Assembly: GCF_910592395.1 (NCBI RefSeq)
Contig: NC_088309.1
Coordinates: 5,954,501-6,018,500 of the forward strand
Source of the DNA: Lineus longissimus
Lineage: Eukaryota > Nemertea > Pilidiophora > Heteronemertea > Lineidae
DNA length: 64,000 nt
Direction of reading: 5' to 3'
Made by a program: the position numbers and the translations under genes. Positions within the stretch are counted from its first letter, which is position 1, and every line of letters begins with the position of its first letter. Positions 49,601 to 59,080 of this stretch are shown here, piece by piece. The notes under the pieces were generated by a model. It was given only the letters and a program-made list of their open reading frames with translations, was not told where the DNA came from and did no database searches.

Positions 49601-52600
49601 TAAGCCTGATGAGAAACTTGTTGTGTCTCTGGTGCTCAGCAATTGTTACAGTCTGAGAGAACAGATTCCAAGCACGATGGTTCTCAACTTCCTTCAAACA
49701 GAACTCCTTGATGAAATTATAGGCGTAGTTTCCATTGTTGTTGAGGATGAATGCCATGAGGCAGATGAACTCTGACTCCTTCGCCTTACTCGCATCATCA
49801 TTGAACTGAGGCACAGTCAAAGCAATAATGGCTAAATCCTCAAATTCGTCATATCTTTTGACGTTCACAAGTGTGTTGCAAACCTTCAAATAAAGCTCCC
49901 AAACATCATCAAGAGGTAAAGCGCTGTTGCCATCAAAACATGGAGCTCCTTGTAGTCTGGAATGTGTGCCTGACCCCAGCATCTGTTTGAGAGCAAATTT
50001 TCTATGCTTTCGTGTGCGGAAGTTGAGGATGACTGACAAGTGCCCAGGCTGGAGGATGTCCTTGAAGTGACTGAACAACATCTTCTTACTCAAGTCCAGG
50101 AACTCCTCGAGTTTCCCTTGTGAGTGCAACAGAAGAGTCTTGTGAAGCAACAACCTCATGTCCTGCCCAGTTATTTCCTCAGCAATCTTACCAGTTTCTT
50201 GAGTCAGGGCTCTAAGAGCTTCCTCAGGCTTCCCTAACTGTTGTTGTATTGCGGAGAGTGAGACTCTAGCACCAAAGTGCTGTGGCGCTAGCTCAACGAC
50301 ATGTTTAAAGGCCTCTGCTGCATTGCCTTGCTCACCAAGGGCATTCAGGCACTCTCCATAGATGAACCAAACTGCCGCCAAATTATAAGAGTCTGAATGG
50401 ACGAGAGTAGCAAGGATCGGCTTTGCTTGCTTGTAGACGCTTTTCTCCATGAATGCCTCTGCCACATCGAGGTAAAGATCACCCATGTCATTGGGGCTTT
50501 CATCAAACAGGGGTGCCAGCAGGGCCGGAACAACTTTGAGCATCATCAAATGAATCAAGCAGAGCACCAGCTTTACGCGGAGATCAATCGGAATTTGCTC
50601 AGAGATTTCTACACTTTTTAACTTTCCTCTCTCCTCATCGTTGGCAACCAGTTCTTTGGCAGCAGTGCCATCCAAAGCACGCCCATCAGCTGTTGTCAAC
50701 ACAGCTCCACACGACTCGACCAAGAGAGCCATAGGTCGCTTATAATTTTGCTGCGACATGTACAGTTCTACAAGTAGATTCACATCCTCAGATGTAACTT
50801 TGTCCTGATGCTTTTCAAATGTTTTTTCCATTGTTTGTATTGCTTCCGGAATCTTCTTCAATCCGTGCAACTTCTTAGTCAAATCTCTAGCCAACTGCAG
50901 ATATCGTTCCCCCTCAGTTTGAGGAAGCAGCCTTAGCACATTGTGGAATCCATCGATAGCTAAATGCATATCTCCAACTTCTTGGTAGAGCTGACTCCTC
51001 TGAAATATCAGGTTGGTGTTATCATGGTCGTACCTTATGGCTTTGGTATAATATTGGCATGCGTCTTTAAGCTTTCCAAGTTCGATGGCCATCTCGGCAA
51101 GTTTGCACCACTGGTCGGAGTCAGATGGGGCAAGATGAGCGCCTATCAAGTGGAACTGCATCGCTTTATCTGTATCATCCAGCTCTTCATACAACATCCC
51201 AAGTGTCTGGAAAGGTTCCGGCGCATTTGGGGCCAGTCTGATTACTTCCATACACATCTTGATAGCCTCATCACGTTTACCGCGTGCAAACATTAGATTC
51301 GCCTCTCCCATCAAACCCTGCAAGTCCTTCGGCAGCCGAGAATGCAGCTTACGCGTCCGCTTCTTTCTCTTTTTTGGACTGTCTGGTTCTTGAGATGTGG
51401 ATGCTGATGGTTCCTCTTCCATTTCAATAGTGTCGTCTGCAGGCTGGTCTACATGTAGGTTGTCTGCTTCAGCAGGAAGATCGGGACCACCTTCTTCAGG
51501 TTCAGCCTCTTTATCAGCATAAAACATCTGCTTCATGAACTCAACAAACTCCACTTCCCCTTTCAAATATTTGATAGTCAACTCGCTATTGACATCAATG
51601 GTCGTCATCATTGATGTCGAAGGATCCACTGCGTGGAAGAGTGTTTGTGTAGAGGAACCATCAACAACTTGGTCTCTTTCGACCTGTACTTCAATAACCT
51701 GTTCCTTCTCCTGGACAAACGTTGCAACGGAAGCCAGGCTCTCGAGAGCCGAGACATCGACATCAATATCATCGTGTGAGGTGTTGTCGCTAGATTCCAC
51801 AAGACCAGCAGTAGAAGACCTCATCTGATGGTATTCATCAAGCTGTTCCTTGGTTAGATTTCCTTCCAAAGAACTGAACTTGTTTTCTTTAGACACGAAG
51901 TCCTCCATCTTCAGTGATCCTGCAAGTACATGTAAAACGACCAATTATATAGGTACCCGACACACGTCTGTTTTCTTTGCTTGATGATGCTCCGTTATGT
52001 ATGTCCGAGATGTCTATCCATCATTCATGGTCTGTTCATGAAGACAAGGATTGATGGTTAATTTGACTTTCACTGCAGCCCTCACATGCCATGCCAATTT
52101 ACATGTAGTATCAGCGGTGTGCAACGATTTTATCCTCAAGTCTCTGTCATCATCACCGATCCGATCCGTACGCACCATCAATCATAACTAACTGGATGAC
52201 CAATGAAACTGCTCGAAACAAACTAATTGAAAGACGTCCTGAATTTACAAAATATATAAAAACAACAGTATGCATATTTCAAGGCATTCTATGCCTTTAT
52301 CGAATATTCCACAAAACAACTTTTATAGCCTACCAGTACCATCCGATGAGGCCTGCCCTGCCCTGCCCCGCCCCCTGGGCTGGGGCTGGGACAACCAAAA
52401 ATGTGCAACAGCCGTCAAGATGTCTTATCTTAAGGATATGACGACTCAGTGGCATATAAACGGATACAAATGCCCAACGCTAATAGATCAGCATATCCTA
52501 TGCTATCATGGCCATGAGCAACTCCTAGGACTATTTGCCCTGGGGACAACTTTTCCTGTTACACCACCACATGGCACACAACTTCTCAACTGTTTACGCT

Positions 52601-52779
52601 TTTTCGAACCTCTACATCTAGAGATTCCTCTCAATGTTTGGAAAATGGTGGATAAAAAACAATGCTAAAAAAACCGAACTTACTTGAACAGGGGTTGCGT
52701 GCTGGAATCTTAATTGCCTGAGTGATTTTAGGACGGATTTGTTGAATTTTACGGGCAAATTACGCCACTCCGACTCCAT
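43691..52779 (-). CDS. DDX55: DDX55, ATP-dependent DEAD-box RNA helicase (13 coding exons)
   Basis: DDX55 (yeast Spb4) remodels pre-60S ribosomal particles in the nucleolus. Exons in transcription order: 52779-52684, 48135-47998, 47715-47561, 47356-47263, 47159-46914, 46679-46555, 46460-46371, 46090-45883, 45698-45530, 45286-45154, 44541-44451, 44121-43951, 43756-43691. All joins keep frame and give 593 aa (human 600). The Q motif glutamine is Q32 (ATPVQ). Motif I is AVTGSGKT (49-56), Ia PTREL, Ib TPGR (137-140), II DEAD (167-170), III SAT (198-200), V ARGID (325-329) and [10 protein letters not shown] (350-357). A C-terminal extension with a lysine-rich stretch follows. The usual HGKM after motif IV reads HRKM (R297). 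Exon 1 lies 4.5 kb upstream of exon 2, with GTF3C3 inside that intron. The start is divergent from GGNBP2. Confidence 0.94.
44688..45087 (-). mobile_element. Full-length tRNA-derived SINE in DDX55 intron 10
   Basis: Read on the minus strand, the 5' end begins AGGAGCCTCATGGCCTAGTG. It carries a Pol III A box TGGCCTAGTGG (45066-45076) and a B box GGTTCGATCCC (45022-45032). A tRNA-unrelated body follows, and the 3' end is a (GAA)n-type tail. The element of about 400 bp is flanked by 13-bp direct repeats GTTTTCCTGCATT at 44675-44687 and 45088-45100. These are exact target-site duplications, so insertion was by retrotransposition and looks fairly recent. It is not a functional tRNA: the acceptor stem has no 3' partner and the T arm is imperfect. 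Confidence 0.85.
47887..47912. repeat. ATG/GAT trinucleotide microsatellite
   Basis: About eight tandem ATG triplets lie in the DDX55 intron between coding exons 2 and 3. Confidence 0.85.
48503..48508 (-). promoter_or_regulatory. Candidate poly(A) signal for GTF3C3
   Basis: AATAAA on the minus strand lies about 0.6 kb after the GTF3C3 stop and 370 bp before DDX55 exon 2. It would end the nested transcript inside the DDX55 intron. Confidence 0.5.
49122..51908 (-). CDS. GTF3C3: GTF3C3 (TFIIIC102), TPR subunit of general transcription factor IIIC
   Basis: This TFIIIC subunit (yeast Tfc4) bridges TFIIIC and TFIIIB on tRNA and 5S rRNA promoters for RNA polymerase III, in the nucleus. The reading frame is a single uninterrupted exon of 928 codons (human 886 aa). 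Residues 1-170 are acidic, with a conserved-looking [17 protein letters not shown] segment. A basic patch KKRKKRTRK (about 179-187), a likely nuclear localisation signal, precedes tetratricopeptide repeats from about 195 ([20 protein letters not shown]). The C-terminus has [18 protein letters not shown], nearly as in human. I chose ATG at 51908, because upstream in-frame codons lie before a splice acceptor (TACTTGCAG, exon from 51919). An intronless copy of a gene that has many introns in vertebrates suggests retroposition or intron loss. It is nested in DDX55 intron 1. Confidence 0.95.
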   Translation of the reverse strand: MEDFVSKENKFSSLEGNLTKEQLDEYHQMRSSTAGLVESSDNTSHDDIDVDVSALESLASVATFVQEKEQVIEVQVERDQVVDGSSTQTLFHAVDPSTSMMTTIDVNSELTIKYLKGEVEFVEFMKQMFYADKEAEPEEGGPDLPAEADNLHVDQPADDTIEMEEEPSASTSQEPDSPKKRKKRTRKLHSRLPKDLQGLMGEANLMFARGKRDEAIKMCMEVIRLAPNAPEPFQTLGMLYEELDDTDKAMQFHLIGAHLAPSDSDQWCKLAEMAIELGKLKDACQYYTKAIRYDHDNTNLIFQRSQLYQEVGDMHLAIDGFHNVLRLLPQTEGERYLQLARDLTKKLHGLKKIPEAIQTMEKTFEKHQDKVTSEDVNLLVELYMSQQNYKRPMALLVESCGAVLTTADGRALDGTAAKELVANDEERGKLKSVEISEQIPIDLRVKLVLCLIHLMMLKVVPALLAPLFDESPNDMGDLYLDVAEAFMEKSVYKQAKPILATLVHSDSYNLAAVWFIYGECLNALGEQGNAAEAFKHVVELAPQHFGARVSLSAIQQQLGKPEEALRALTQETGKIAEEITGQDMRLLLHKTLLLHSQGKLEEFLDLSKKMLFSHFKDILQPGHLSVILNFRTRKHRKFALKQMLGSGTHSRLQGAPCFDGNSALPLDDVWELYLKVCNTLVNVKRYDEFEDLAIIALTVPQFNDDASKAKESEFICLMAFILNNNGNYAYNFIKEFCLKEVENHRAWNLFSQTVTIAEHQRHNKFLIRLMLKHPNNIAIGLLNAHQSLVGGNYKYALTDFISAYRQMPRDPLISLSIGVTFIQLASIKFAMKRHLLLTQACVFLNKYMELRGECQESFYNMGRAFHQLGLYHVAIHYYDKVLTLPCPVEDERGLFDLKRDAAFNLCQIYKNSKSDEMVHYLMQEYLVV
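51919..52779 (-). promoter_or_regulatory. Possible shared first exon and 5' splice arrangement for DDX55 and GTF3C3
   Basis: An acceptor (TACTTGCAG) ends 11 bases before the GTF3C3 ATG. In 51945-52680 I saw no strong minus-strand donor; the nearest is GTAAGT of DDX55 exon 1 at 52683. Splicing exon 1 to 51919 would put a 34-codon frame, starting at the DDX55 ATG, before GTF3C3. That frame ends with TGA two bases before the GTF3C3 ATG. This is inference from splice-site positions; a separate GTF3C3 leader exon and promoter could have been missed. Confidence 0.35.
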
Positions 52780-53354
52780 TGTATTATTCTCAAAACAGGT
52801 GTGCGGTATATTTCAATATTGGTGTTTATCTACAGTAATTTTACCATTTTTAGAACAAATAATCTGGTAACTAAAATAAAATATTTCAAATATGCTGCAT
52901 AAACCTAAATTGCTTTTTTATTCTTAGGCTCATTATAGATTTCAAATACCAAGTTCCTGTTCTACTGGTGTGGAGGGTATTTGGGAAACTACTTTTAGAT
53001 GTATTTATCCGCAAAAATAAGCAAATATTACTTTTTTATTGAAATACGACGAATTTTAATCACAAACTTTTTCTTTTGACTGATATTAACCATAGTTTTG
53101 TTTTATTTTAAATTTTAAGTAATAATCGGCTTTGAGTTCTTCAATATAAGACCTGAATTAAGAACTAATTTGAAGGCTCAGTATCACTCGAATTGTGGCT
53201 GAGTTAAACGGTTATGGTCGACAGTACTTTCGGCAGGAGCCCGCAAAATACAGCGAAAAAGATCGCTTTTTCTACCAATATATACCATTTATAGTTTGTG
53301 AAATTAATCGAGCAGAAACTTGACACATTCGGGTTACAATAAAACATCAGAAGT
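52780..53354. promoter_or_regulatory. Divergent promoter region of DDX55 and GGNBP2
   Basis: About 575 bp separate the two start codons on opposite strands. The region is AT-rich with no ORF and presumably holds both 5' UTRs and a bidirectional promoter. No TATA box in a convincing position was identified. Confidence 0.55.
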
Positions 53355-56300
53355 ATGGCAAAACTGGTAAAAGTTTGCCCAGGATTGCAAGACTACGAAT
53401 TCGAGAGGCGACAACTTCCACTGGTTGTTGACGACACTCTCACGGTATGTCGCATTCCTTGAAGAAGTCCTATCTTTATATATCTTGCCTGTCCTGTAAC
53501 ATGTAAATCCCCCCCCCCCCCATTTCGTGGCTTCGATAGCTCATGGTAGGGCCTAGAGGAAGCACAGCTCTGGATGGAAGAGTGTAGACTATGCCTAGAC
53601 CTGCACCTGGCATGCGATGCATTGCATGGCACTACTGCCACTAGGCTAGCTGGCATGGCAGTGGCAGTCAATCATGTCTCAATGACGATCGCAGCTGAAG
53701 GCAAGCATGACCGTGTCCGTGAGTCGTGTTGATGATGCAATGGACGCATGTCGTTCAACATGTTCAAATCTACAAAATACTGACAACAGTTTCTACAAAC
53801 TAGGCCTATAGATTTACCATATTCGAAGACCAGCCAGCTAACCAGTAATGTGTCTCATCTGGAACAATGAGTGGCGTAGGCCTATAGAATCCGGCGTGGG
53901 CCCTCTGCTGATGTGTTCTGATTGTCCGTGTGATATACGTCTTTCTCTCTCAGAATGACGCCTATCAAAATCAAGTTGAACGCAGGGCAGTAAGTTTATG
54001 AAGTGGACCGTGCATTGACTGTCAGTGTCAGGAAGTTTGTGACTTAGAGAATGTTTGTAGTTAACACCACACATTGTAAATATGATGATTTTGGTCTGGA
54101 GTCGATTTATTTGTAAGACTGAAGACATCTGTTTATTCCATTCTAAAGTACATGGAGGCCATTCATGTTTGATGATGTATTGACCACATTCAATCAATTT
54201 CCCACAAGTAGTTAGTATTGATTTGTTTATGGTATTGGCTATGTGTGGAATAGGGATCACTGGTGCAGGGTCTCATGTACTTGTTTCCTGGTTTTGAATT
54301 CAAAGTGGTCTTGTTGTAAGCATAGTAGTATATGGTGCTGACTATTCACATATGAAGAGAGAAAAAGCCAAAGCAGCAAAGTAAAATTTGTAGTCGGCTG
54401 CACCCTTCCCAATACTATGCTTACAAATCATGGTCAACTGGCCCCAATTGGTGCAAGTTGACCATAATTTTACTCCATAATAATACTTATTCTGGCGGCC
54501 TCCATAGGATTGTTTTAGTGTCTTCTAAAATTAGAAGGATGATTTGTCTCTGTCTCACTTGCTGAATTGCGAACTCTATTCCAATACTGATCAGTCACAA
54601 AATTCTAAATCTGTCTTTTCAGATGGTGATGCAATTCAATGACAGCTGCTTGGGCTGTGAGAAGGGGAGCATCAAACAGAAAGAGATGGAAAGTTTTGTC
54701 CAGAAGTTTTCAGCGTTGACAAAAGATGAAGTAGCTATCGCCCTTTTGGTTAAAGACAGTGATATTTTTCACCTGTTATCACAGAAGGTGCCGTGTGTAG
54801 GCTGTCGGAGGAGGTAAGTAAGAGATGAAAATAACGAATTGACTGTCTGTAGGGTGGTAATCTCAATATCTGGCCAGCTTTTTTTCAGTGTTTCAGTTAT
54901 CATTTACACTACAGTAAGCTCATCAATCATAACTCACTTAAACTAGATGATATATGGCATTGTCATTATTCAGGGGCTTTGAATATTGCTTCTAACACTT
55001 CAGACATGTACAGAGTACATTTCGTCTTTCATTTCAGTGTTGAGAGGTTGTTCAGTCAGCTTGCACGTTCAAGCCATCCTGCTCTGGAACCATTGGTGAT
55101 CACAAAGGATTCTGAGCTGTCCATAAACCGAAACTACCTGTTAGATCCCAAAGCGATGTATGCTTTATTTCACGTGCATGGGTAAGTGTTGAAACTTGTG
55201 CTACCTAACATCAAGCCAGTCACTAAATCTGTTTTGCACATGTTGAAGCACTTCTAATTGGTTCGAGTTGAATTTATACTTGTGGAATTTATTGTTTTCC
55301 TTGGTGATTTCTTTGATCACATTATTTTCTTGTTTTACTTTCAGGTCCAAATTCAGCACAATTGTGGACTCGATTCCCAAGAGCAGAAAGAATAAGCGGT
55401 GTACACTACATTCCCTGGAAACACACAAGGTGAAATGCTTGGGGTAAGTTGAAGTGAAATGTTTGGGGTACGTTGTCAGTGAAACAAACATCATAGACTG
55501 AAAAATGTCCTTGGTTGAGTCTGCATGATGTGATTTTGGCTGATATTATTCTCATTTGTGTCAAAACATAATATGTGGATCAAGAAAAGAACTCCAATCC
55601 CTCAACTCTTAGGTATTTCATTTTGGAAATCTCATATGGTATTCCTTGTTAACACAGTTGATTCATCTGCCAATAAGCATTGTAAAAAGTCGTTTTAAGG
55701 TTCATTGCATGTCAAAGAACTGATTTACCTACAAGGTCTGAATTCGGCATTAAATGTTACATGATGGTTGACATTTGACATATTTTGTTACGTCAGATTA
55801 CGAATATTTCTTTAAATGCATAACTTCTGTGTATGCTACACATTTGATATCTTATTTGATATTTTCAGGACTTGGACTGATGTCTGGGATGTGTTATCGA
55901 AAGAATGCAGGGAAAAGGTTGTCCTTATCGATGCTGATAGTCTCTTGGATACCTTAGAAACATACCTCAGAAAGCACAGGTGAGTGTCGACTAAATTAGT
56001 TTTGTTTCTTCAACTGTTCTAAAGGACAAAGCTCAGTGGTTCAAGAGGGGAATGTCAACGAAAGACGACAGCCAGGTTTATCAGAGACATAGGCCTGGTT
56101 CTGTAGTACATCCATAAACAAGAAAATTGATGGCCAAGAAGAAATGACAGCTTTCTGTTGCCACTGCAAGAAGATAAGATAAACTCACATAGCTGCAGAA
56201 TTTCTGCCAAAGACCTTGAAATATTTTTTCACTCATTTCAGATTCTGCTCCGACTGCAAGTCTAAGGTTCAGCGTGCGTACAGCATATTGGTTGGCGAAG

Positions 56301-58879
56301 TCAACTCCAACTCTGAGAAAGGTTACTGTCCAGCCCTGTATGAAGGTCTCCGCTGTTGTCCACAGGACAGACACCTCCATATTCACTGTGATACTGACTT
56401 CATTGAGCAGATCATTCATCGTGCTGAGCCAGAGTTACTTGGCAGGTGGGTGGATTTCTTTAAACTGAAAAAAAATTGAGGTGACTGTTGAGAGCTGACC
56501 ATCGAACTCGGACATTATTAGGTGTAAAAACAGTATTGGGCAATTGTGATGAAAGTAGGAGGAAACTGGAGTCTCCGCAGCTGTTAAAGAAAGGGGCCCT
56601 CTCTATCACTTGAGACCGGGACCAACCCTGAATCGAACCCTGGACCTCACGGGTGTGTTATGCATCTTCTGACTTCAGTCTTGAGGCTATGCTTTTGTCT
56701 TATATGAGGACTACTGGTTTGGCCTCATTATTGTCACAACAAAAATTTTGATTTGTTTTTATATCTCCCATCTTGCACCAGCAGTAGCCGCAGGGAACGG
56801 CATGCCAAGACTTTGGACATTGCACAAGAAGAGGTCCTGACTTGCCTGGGGATACATTTGTATGAGAGGCTTCATCGTATCTGGCAGAAGCTCCGTGCCG
56901 AGGAACAGACTTGGCAGATATTGTTCTGTTTGGGGGTTGAATCATTGAAGAAGAACTTTGAGGTAGGTTGATTGCTTGATGCCAGATTTTTAGTTTAAGG
57001 AATTGATACCGGAACCCGAATGGAGGTATTGGTTGTCTCACCAAACACGGCTAGGGTGATCCCTTTGCAACTTGGGCAAAAGCCCAGCAGTCTTTAAGTC
57101 TTTCACTCTCTTTGACAGGTTGCCCTGGAGAAGAAGCAGGGCAAATCAAACTTGGAGCTGATGTGCGAGGAGCTGCTTGCAGAGGAAATAGCCAAAGAGC
57201 AGAAACGCGAGCAGAAGCGACAGAAACGTAAGAAGAAGAAAAACAAAGGAGGTCCGGTTGAGAATGGGTGGTGCCCGGAACAAAACAGTGATACTGGTGG
57301 TGATAAGTGTGAGGTAAGTTGATGATTTTGGTGTAGTGAACGGTCAAATTGCTGATTCACGAATAATCTTTTGCACAGCTTGCATGCAGTTGAAATTTGA
57401 TAAAGCACCTATCATTTGATAATATCAAATTTCAATAGACCGATGTATGGTATTTGAAAATTGCAATAGAAATTATGATTTAAATTTCTGTCATGTTATG
57501 CTAAAACGGTTTGTGGTCTGCTCTGATACCAGTTGCCTAGAGAAAGAGTCAGCGGACTGATAATTATTGCTCATGAAAATGTCTTTGTTTTCAGTGTGAT
57601 GAAAATACCAATTGCTCTATCACCAACTGTGCAAACTGTGATCGTGATCATTCTGCCAACAACAACACTTTGGACAAAATCGTCGACTCTTGTACAGACT
57701 GTAAGGGAGACCAGGATCTACGCGCCCTAGGCTGTAAGGTTCCGCCGCCGGGGAGTTTGAGTAATCGGAGTGATGCGGGGTACTCATCAGGCCATGAAGG
57801 ATGCGAGAGTTGCAGTATGCCAAGTTCAAATGGGTCAGATATAGCTTGTTCGGAGGAGAGTTGTAACCATGATGGTAAGTAGCCGAGCTGGATCATACTC
57901 GTACAACCTCAAAACGGATAGTCACATAAAATATTCTTTTCTTTTATATGGCGTCATCGATTGCCTGCGCCATGATGTTAGCTAATGTTGGAACTGTCCC
58001 TGTAAACTCTTTTTGTTTATCACAGGTAACTCTAGTCCATGTACTGTCGACCTTCCAGACGTGTGCAAGGAGTGGTTAGGGGACGGCAGAGAGGGAGGTT
58101 GCAGGCAGAAAGGACGAGTAAGTAATCGTACAAAGGAAATCAAAACATTGTCGGTGTGCTTTCGCCTTTAAAGAAAATATTTCCCAAACGAACCTGATGA
58201 TTAAAAATACGGAAGAAAGGCAACAATTAAGAAACCGTTCCCAATACCGCGATAGTAATAGCCCTCAAGGAAGGTTGGCTCTGTCTTCTTGTCTTAGGTG
58301 CTGAAAATCAATGCAAAATTGACTGCACAATCTATTTGAGTCTCATTGTTAATGCTGAGTAATTTGGGGACCAACTGTCACTGCCAACTAATCCTCAGTC
58401 TGAGACTAACAAATTTCTGTTGAATTATTCAGTGTAAATCAACCAGAGACCTAGGTAAAGCAGTTCAAGTGGAACCGCAACAGAACGACTCCAGCCCTTC
58501 CAAAGATTCCCACTACAGAACGACACTCAGTTTACAAGATATGTTAGAGGTAGGTTTCCTGGAGTCGTGTTTTACGATACATCACAATCGCCATCAGGTC
58601 GTGTATATAGAAGTAGCATCCTCTGCTCCTAGACAGTAGTCTAACGTTGTTTATTTGAATTTGCAGGCGTCATGTTCTTCTGAAGACGAAGGTGATGCAA
58701 TATCAGAAGAGGACATCCAGAGATTCAAGGAAAATTCGAAACTGCTGTCTACCAAGCGTCAGGAGCTGCGTGAGACATTGCGGAAACGTTTTGACATGAT
58801 GTGTCGTAATGGGCAGTGTGCGCATCCAAATTGTAAAATGAATCATGCGATGAAAGACTTGAATCTCGGCTCTGAATAG
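53355..58879 (+). CDS. GGNBP2: GGNBP2, gametogenetin-binding protein 2 (12 coding exons)
   Basis: GGNBP2 is a cysteine-rich nuclear/cytoplasmic protein linked in vertebrates to spermatogenesis and growth control; its biochemical role is unsettled. Exons: 53355-53444, 54623-54813, 55038-55181, 55345-55443, 55869-55979, 56242-56445, 56785-56962, 57119-57313, 57595-57874, 58026-58117, 58433-58549, 58667-58879. All phases agree and give 637 aa (human 697). Family hallmarks in order are ERRQLPLVVDDTLT, VPCVGCRRSVERLFSQL, LETYLRKHRFCSDCK, GYCPALYEGLRCCP, DIAQEEVLTCLGIHLYERLH, a lysine-rich coiled region (KEQKREQKRQKRKKKK) and a Cys-rich segment with GYSSGHEG. The shorter C-terminal half accounts for the length difference. 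Exon 7 has a tandem CAGCAG acceptor that could add one serine. A MITE fragment lies in intron 7. Confidence 0.95.
56575..56710 (-). repeat. tRNA-derived SINE head in GGNBP2 intron 6
   Basis: On the minus strand ATAGCCTCAAGACTGAAG leads to a B box GGTTCGATTC (56630-56639) in a tRNA-like arrangement. No closing acceptor stem is present. It is a probable third, degenerate tRNA-SINE copy. Confidence 0.4.
56994..57055 (+). mobile_element. Partial MITE copy in GGNBP2 intron 7
   Basis: TTTAAGGAATTGATACCGG, then GGTATT and TTGTCTCACCAAACACGG match the left terminus of the element at 18995-19150. The right terminus was not found, so this is a truncated or solo end. Confidence 0.6.
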
Positions 58880-59080
58880 GCCCTTGGCTCTTTTCTTTAA
58901 TTGTACAGTTTTGTCAACTTGTTACTAAGACTTTAATGATGGAGGTTGGGATTTTGTGGATGATAGTTTGGTTGACCTTTATGCGAGTTCGAGATGTCTT
59001 ATGATAAATCCATCAAGAAGTGTATGCAATTAACACCTTGGGTACCCAACTAGGTAGATCTACAGTTATGTCTATTGCTC

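Larger units (their letters stand above)
48136..52683 (-). other. DDX55 intron 1 hosting GTF3C3
   Basis: The donor is CAA|GTAAGT at 52683 and the acceptor is TTTGCAG ending at 48136. Exon 1 ends on the Q-motif glutamine and exon 2 resumes with [16 protein letters not shown], as expected for DDX55. I searched 48136-49121 for an alternative start exon and found none with a start, a TPxQ motif and a donor. The intron therefore spans the whole GTF3C3 reading frame on the same strand. Confidence 0.9.

Noticed and set aside
51909-51944. Twelve extra N-terminal codons of the GTF3C3 frame
   Set aside because: The extension begins at a TTG codon, not ATG, and lies across a good splice acceptor (exon from 51919). 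The first ATG is at 51908.
52196-52668. Plus-strand frames of 81 and 132 codons opposite DDX55 intron 1
   Set aside because: No family resemblance or splice context, and they overlap a CCCTGCCC-type low-complexity stretch.
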